Program-made: the position numbers and the translations under genes
In this document: positions 7,109-9,421 of the stretch, piece by piece
How the letters are laid out: every line of letters starts with the position of its first letter
How positions within the stretch are numbered: position 1 is the first letter of the stretch
Origin: an uncultured Pseudorhodobacter sp.
Lineage (GTDB): Bacteria > Pseudomonadota > Alphaproteobacteria > Rhodobacterales > Rhodobacteraceae
DNA: 9,421 nucleotides
Direction of reading: 5' to 3'
Assembly (NCBI GenBank): GCA_937910975.1
Contig: CALEMZ010000286.1
Location: 1-9,421, forward strand
The notes under the pieces: model-generated
The model's database searches: none
Told to the model about the DNA's origin: nothing
Seen by the model: only the letters and a program-made list of their open reading frames with translations

Positions 7109-7423
7109 ATGTCCACATTCGATGACCGCGAGAACGCGTTTGAAGCCAAGTTCGCCCATGATGCCGATATGCAATTTCGTGCCGAGGCGCGTTGCAACAA
7201 GCTCGCAGGCCTTTGGGCCGCAGAACTTCTGGGCAAGGCCGGGCAAGAGGCCGCCGATTACGCCATGACTGTCGTCGCCGCTGATTTTGAAGAGGCCGGC
7301 AATGAAGACGTGGTGCGCAAACTCGCCGCCGATCTGGAAGGCAAAGTCAGTGCCGATGAAATCCGCGCCAAACTGGCCACCACCCTCGCCGTCGCCAAAG
7401 CCCAATTGATGACTGAGATCTGA
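7109..7423 (+). CDS. F1-ATPase inhibitor zeta subunit (DUF1476 family)
   Basis: A cytoplasmic protein of 104 aa. In Paracoccus denitrificans this family binds the F1 part of ATP synthase through its N-terminal segment and blocks ATP hydrolysis by the reverse reaction. The sequence shows the family layout: MSTFDDRENAFEAKFAHD at the start (the inhibitory region in Paracoccus), EARCNKLAGLWAAELLG at about 26-42, and VVAADFEEAGNEDVVRKLAADL in the middle, ending in a helix about residues 85-104. Residue composition suggests an all-helical bundle. The open frame runs back to 6890, but the ATG at 7109 gives the family length and has AAGGGAAGGG upstream. It is divergent from purC. I recall this pairing in other alphaproteobacteria, though its meaning is unclear. 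A strong hairpin begins right at its stop codon. Confidence 0.93.
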   Translation: MSTFDDRENAFEAKFAHDADMQFRAEARCNKLAGLWAAELLGKAGQEAADYAMTVVAADFEEAGNEDVVRKLAADLEGKVSADEIRAKLATTLAVAKAQLMTEI

Positions 7424-7478
7424 TCGCACCCGCCGGGCGGCCCCATAGTGTGGGCCCCCGGCGAAAACATTGTGCGAT
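7423..7478 (+). terminator. Two-tier hairpin at the end of the zeta subunit gene, probable terminator
   Basis: The inner stem pairs CGCCGGG (7431-7437) and GGCCC (7439-7443) with GGGCC (7452-7456) and CCCGGCG (7457-7463). This gives 12 base pairs with one bulged C at 7438 and an 8-nt loop. An outer stem pairs ATCGCAC (7423-7429) with GTGCGAT (7472-7478), 7 perfect pairs, with the asymmetric internal strand AAAACATT between. Only TTT follows, so a classical intrinsic terminator is likely but not certain; mRNA 3'-end protection is another option. Confidence 0.55.
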
Positions 7479-7750
7479 TTGGCCTGTCAAAAGGGTCTGA
7501 ACGGCACATTGCGTAGCCTTCCCCACAAGACCAAGGGGAGGCTGATCGGAGCGCAAACAAGCTTTCCTACGCCTTCACCCCTGCCGGGATCTGCCCGAAC
7601 ATTCATGCGCCGCAACCGCTGATCAAGCTGGAGGCACATAATGATTATGCGCAGAATAGGTTTGCCTCGCCCGCCGTGCCATGGCAAACGAAGGGAAAAT
7701 AACGGCGGCCCAACAGTGGCGGCCACTTTTGGTATGGGGCAAGAAGCAAT
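7479..7750 (+). promoter_or_regulatory. Gene-poor leader of the methyltransferase gene with several inverted repeats
   Basis: Between the zeta gene hairpin and the methyltransferase there are about 270 bases without a convincing conserved gene. It holds three possible RNA stems: AGCCT-T-CCCC with GGGGAGGCT (7515-7543, one bulge, 10-nt loop), GTTTGCC with GGCAAAC (7660-7666 and 7683-7689, perfect, 16-nt loop), and AGTGG with CCACT (7715-7727) followed by TTTT. It also holds the inverted repeat CATAAT-G-ATTATG and a possible small ORF, listed separately. I looked for known SAM, SAH and folate riboswitch landmarks and recognised none. Density of structure before a methionine gene makes cis-regulation plausible. 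Confidence 0.4.
7637..7649. promoter_or_regulatory. Short inverted repeat, possible operator, upstream of the methyltransferase gene
   Basis: CATAAT (7637-7642) and ATTATG (7644-7649) are perfect inverted copies around a central G. With one mismatch the symmetry extends to GC at 7634-7635 and 7651-7652. CATAAT also resembles a -10 box, and the repeat overlaps the start codon of the small ORF at 7641. It could bind a dimeric repressor of methionine or SAM-cycle genes; that is inference from position only. Confidence 0.3.
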
Positions 7751-7754
7751 ATGA
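7641..7754 (+). CDS. Possible 37-codon leader ORF coupled to the methyltransferase gene
   Basis: An ATG at 7641 has an ideal ribosome binding site, GGAGG at 7630-7634, six bases ahead, clearly better than the one before the methyltransferase gene itself. The frame stays open for 37 codons and ends at TGA 7752-7754, overlapping the methyltransferase ATG (7751-7753) as ATGA, a standard arrangement for translational coupling. The predicted peptide begins MIMRRIGLPRPP, is basic, and has no motif, membrane segment or cysteine pair. Codon use (AGA, AGG, ATA, CGA, GGG) is unlike the neighbouring genes, so if translated it is more likely a leader whose translation matters than a conserved protein. 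The frame and the overlap could be chance. Confidence 0.35.
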   Translation: MIMRRIGLPRPPCHGKRRENNGGPTVAATFGMGQEAI

Positions 7755-8761
7755 GCGATGCACTGACAAAACTACTGGCCAGCCGCGACTGGTTGCTGGC
7801 CGATGGCGCAACGGGCACCAATCTGTTCAACATGGGGCTTGAAGCTGGTGAGCCGCCGGAGTTTTGGAACACCGACAAGCCCGACAATATTCGCAAGCTT
7901 TATAAAGGTGCTGTGGATGCCGGCTCCGACATTTTTCTGACCAACAGCTTTGGTGGCAACGCCAGCCGCCTCAGATTGCACAAAGCCGAAGCGCGGGTGA
8001 TGGAGTTGAACCGCGTTGCAGCCGAGCTTGCGCGCGAAGTGGCCGATGCCGCTGGCCGCCCAATCGTGGTTGCTGGCTCCATGGGCCCCACTGGTGAAAT
8101 TTTCGTGCCTATGGGCACGCTGACGCACGCATTGGCGGTGGAGATGTTCCACGAGCAGGCCGAAGGGCTGAAGGCTGGCGGAGCAGATGTTCTTTGGGTG
8201 GAAACTATTTCCGCCCCTGAAGAATACAAGGCCGCATCCGAGGCCGCAAAACTTGCGGGCATGCCGTGGTGTGGCACCATGAGCTTTGATACCGCAGGCC
8301 GCACCATGATGGGCACCACCTCTGCCGCAATGGTGGAAATGGTCGAGAAAATGGCCTATCCGCCGCTGGCCTTTGGTGCCAATTGCGGCGTTGGCGCGTC
8401 GGATCTGATGCGCACGGTTCTGGGCTTTGCTGCCCATGGCTCCGAAGTGCCGCTGATCGCCAAGGGCAATGCTGGCATCCCGAAATACCATGATGGCCAT
8501 ATCCATTATGATGGCACACCCGAATTGATGGCCGAATATGCCGTGTTGGCCCGCGATGCTGGCGTGCGCATCATCGGTGGTTGCTGCGGCACCATGCCCG
8601 AGCATCTTGCCGCCATGCGCGCGGCACTGGAAACGCGCCCCAAAGGCCCGCGCCCAACGCTGGAACACATCAATGAGGCCCTCGGCGGCTTCTCCTCTGC
8701 CTCCGACGGCACCGGCGATGATGCAAACGCCCCCAAGCGCGAACGCCGTCGCAGCCGCTAA
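7751..8761 (+). CDS. bmt: Betaine-homocysteine S-methyltransferase-type enzyme
   Basis: Transfers a methyl group to homocysteine to make methionine, in alphaproteobacteria most likely from glycine betaine, giving dimethylglycine. The 336-aa protein has the homocysteine S-methyltransferase (Pfam S-methyl_trans) fold: DGATGTNLF at 18-26, LTNSFGGN at 63-70, AGSMGPTGE at 108-116, and the zinc ligands Cys212 in NCGVG and Cys278-Cys279 in GGCCGT. The tail after about 312 is Ser/Gly/Asp-rich and ends in the basic RERRRSR, outside the barrel. It lacks the cobalamin and folate domains of MetH, so it is a stand-alone methyltransferase. Methylmercaptan-type or S-methylmethionine donors cannot be excluded. 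The ATG at 7751 has only a weak site (GGGGCAAGAAGC), and the gene may depend on coupling to the ORF ending at 7754. It is convergent with the radical SAM gene. Confidence 0.9.
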   Translation: MSDALTKLLASRDWLLADGATGTNLFNMGLEAGEPPEFWNTDKPDNIRKLYKGAVDAGSDIFLTNSFGGNASRLRLHKAEARVMELNRVAAELAREVADAAGRPIVVAGSMGPTGEIFVPMGTLTHALAVEMFHEQAEGLKAGGADVLWVETISAPEEYKAASEAAKLAGMPWCGTMSFDTAGRTMMGTTSAAMVEMVEKMAYPPLAFGANCGVGASDLMRTVLGFAAHGSEVPLIAKGNAGIPKYHDGHIHYDGTPELMAEYAVLARDAGVRIIGGCCGTMPEHLAAMRAALETRPKGPRPTLEHINEALGGFSSASDGTGDDANAPKRERRRSR

Positions 8762-8772
8762 ACCAAAGCTTT

Positions 8773-8798
8773 GGGGGGGCAGAACCGCCGCCCTCCCC
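8773..8798. terminator. GC-rich hairpin between convergent methyltransferase and radical SAM genes
   Basis: GGGGGGGC (8773-8780) can pair with GCCC (8790-8793) and CCCC (8795-8798), giving 8 pairs with one bulged T at 8794 and a 9-nt loop. The perfect palindrome CCAAAGCTTTGG (8763-8774) overlaps its left edge. It lies in the 45-bp gap between two converging stop codons. No T-run follows, so its strength as a terminator is uncertain. Confidence 0.4.
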
Positions 8799-8806
8799 GC
8801 GCGCGC

Positions 8807-9421
8807 TCAGAACAACGACAGTTGATCCCCGACCTGCGCAGGCGACGCAAACAGATCACAGCGCAGCGCAGGCTGGTGCAGCGCCAGCCCGAGCCGGCCC
8901 AACGCCAGCGCAAAGCGCTTGGCCATCAATTCCGCCCAAACCCCCTTGCCCCGCATCCTCGTGCCAAAAGCCGGATTATAAACAGCGCCGCCATGCAGTT
9001 CTGCCAATCGCGCCAGCACCTTTTGTGCCCGCCCCGGCGCATGGGCCGCCAGCCAATCGCGAAACAAGCCCTCCACCTCACCGGGCAAACGCAGCATGAT
9101 CCAACTGGCCGCCACCGCCCCCGCATCACGGGCCGAGGCCAGGATCGTTTCCATCTCAGCGTCGGTCAGCCCCGGAATAACAGGCGCGACCATCACCCGC
9201 ACCGGGCAACCCGCCTTTGCCAATCGCTCAATCATCGCCAATCGCCGCTGCGGGCTGGGCGCGCGCGGCTCCAAGGCGCGGCTAAGACGCGCGTCCAGCG
9301 TCGTTATTGACACGCCAACCCGCGCCAGCCCCGCCTGCCCCATCGGCCCAAGAATATCGAGATCGCGTTCCACCAAGGCCCCCTTGGTGGTGATCGCTAC
9401 CGGATGCTGAAAAGCGCAAAG
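8807..9421 (-). CDS. PA0069-family radical SAM protein, C-terminal part (5' end outside window)
   Basis: The frame is open to the right edge, giving 204 visible residues of a protein that is usually around 350 aa; the N-terminal CxxxCxxC cluster motif and true start lie beyond 9421. Visible family landmarks include PVAITTKGALVERDLDIL at the edge, SITTLDARLSRALEPRAPS, a GCPVRVMVAPVIPGLTD stretch in the middle of the radical SAM barrel, and YNPAFGTRMRGKGVWAE, close to the FGTRMRG motif of PA0069/SplB-like proteins. The apparent start at 9376 is an internal TTG (Leu) codon and should not be used. Members are annotated as spore photoproduct lyase-like, but in organisms that do not sporulate the substrate is unknown. 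The neighbouring methyltransferase converges on it and offers no clue. Confidence 0.9.
   Translation of the reverse strand, partial: LCAFQHPVAITTKGALVERDLDILGPMGQAGLARVGVSITTLDARLSRALEPRAPSPQRRLAMIERLAKAGCPVRVMVAPVIPGLTDAEMETILASARDAGAVAASWIMLRLPGEVEGLFRDWLAAHAPGRAQKVLARLAELHGGAVYNPAFGTRMRGKGVWAELMAKRFALALGRLGLALHQPALRCDLFASPAQVGDQLSLF

Noticed and set aside
7424..7750. Known SAM-II, SAM-V or SAH riboswitch before bmt
   Set aside because: The conserved sequence blocks I remember for these classes are not visible; only general stems are seen. A covariance model search would settle it.
7772..8668. 298-codon open frame on the minus strand
   Set aside because: It is antisense to the methyltransferase, whose zinc and substrate motifs are intact; the product is low-complexity and matches nothing I know.

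Overview
The window looks like GC-rich chromosomal DNA from an alphaproteobacterium, most likely of the Rhodobacterales (Roseobacter-type). The main clues are a DUF1476 protein, which is the F1-ATPase inhibitor zeta subunit typical of alphaproteobacteria, a Hint_2-type protein of a kind common in that order, and a multidomain dimethylglycine/sarcosine-type dehydrogenase. Nine protein genes are well supported, one of them cut by the right edge. I see no tRNA, rRNA, CRISPR array, insertion sequence or prophage gene. Apart from one odd Hint-domain gene, the content is core and catabolic metabolism.

Layout. (1) 16-2454, minus: FAD/GcvT dehydrogenase for a methylated amine. (2) 2633-3484, plus: divergent LysR-type regulator; the gap between them holds a clean ATC-N9-GAT operator. 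(3) 3496-4533, minus: zinc alcohol dehydrogenase, convergent with the regulator and only 11 bp from it. (4) 4777-5850, plus: Hint-domain protein of unknown role, preceded by a perfect 10-bp inverted repeat. (5) 6166-6927 purC and 5914-6153 purS, minus: a purine operon, without purQ next to purS in this window. (6) 7109-7423, plus: ATPase inhibitor zeta subunit, divergent from purC and followed by a two-tier hairpin. (7) 7479-7750: a gene-poor leader with several inverted repeats and a possible 37-codon ORF with a strong ribosome binding site that ends in an ATGA overlap with the next gene. (8) 7751-8761, plus: betaine/homocysteine S-methyltransferase. (9) 8807-9421, minus: C-terminal part of a PA0069-type radical SAM protein.

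How the parts fit. If the two substrate assignments hold, the methyltransferase turns glycine betaine plus homocysteine into dimethylglycine plus methionine, and the dehydrogenase oxidises dimethylglycine (or sarcosine) and passes the one-carbon unit to tetrahydrofolate. PurC and PurS belong to purine synthesis, which consumes folate one-carbon units. The genes are not one operon, so this link is metabolic only. I did not find a convincing new multi-gene system. The least explained parts are the methyltransferase leader with its coupled small ORF, the inverted repeat ahead of the Hint gene, and the Hint protein itself.
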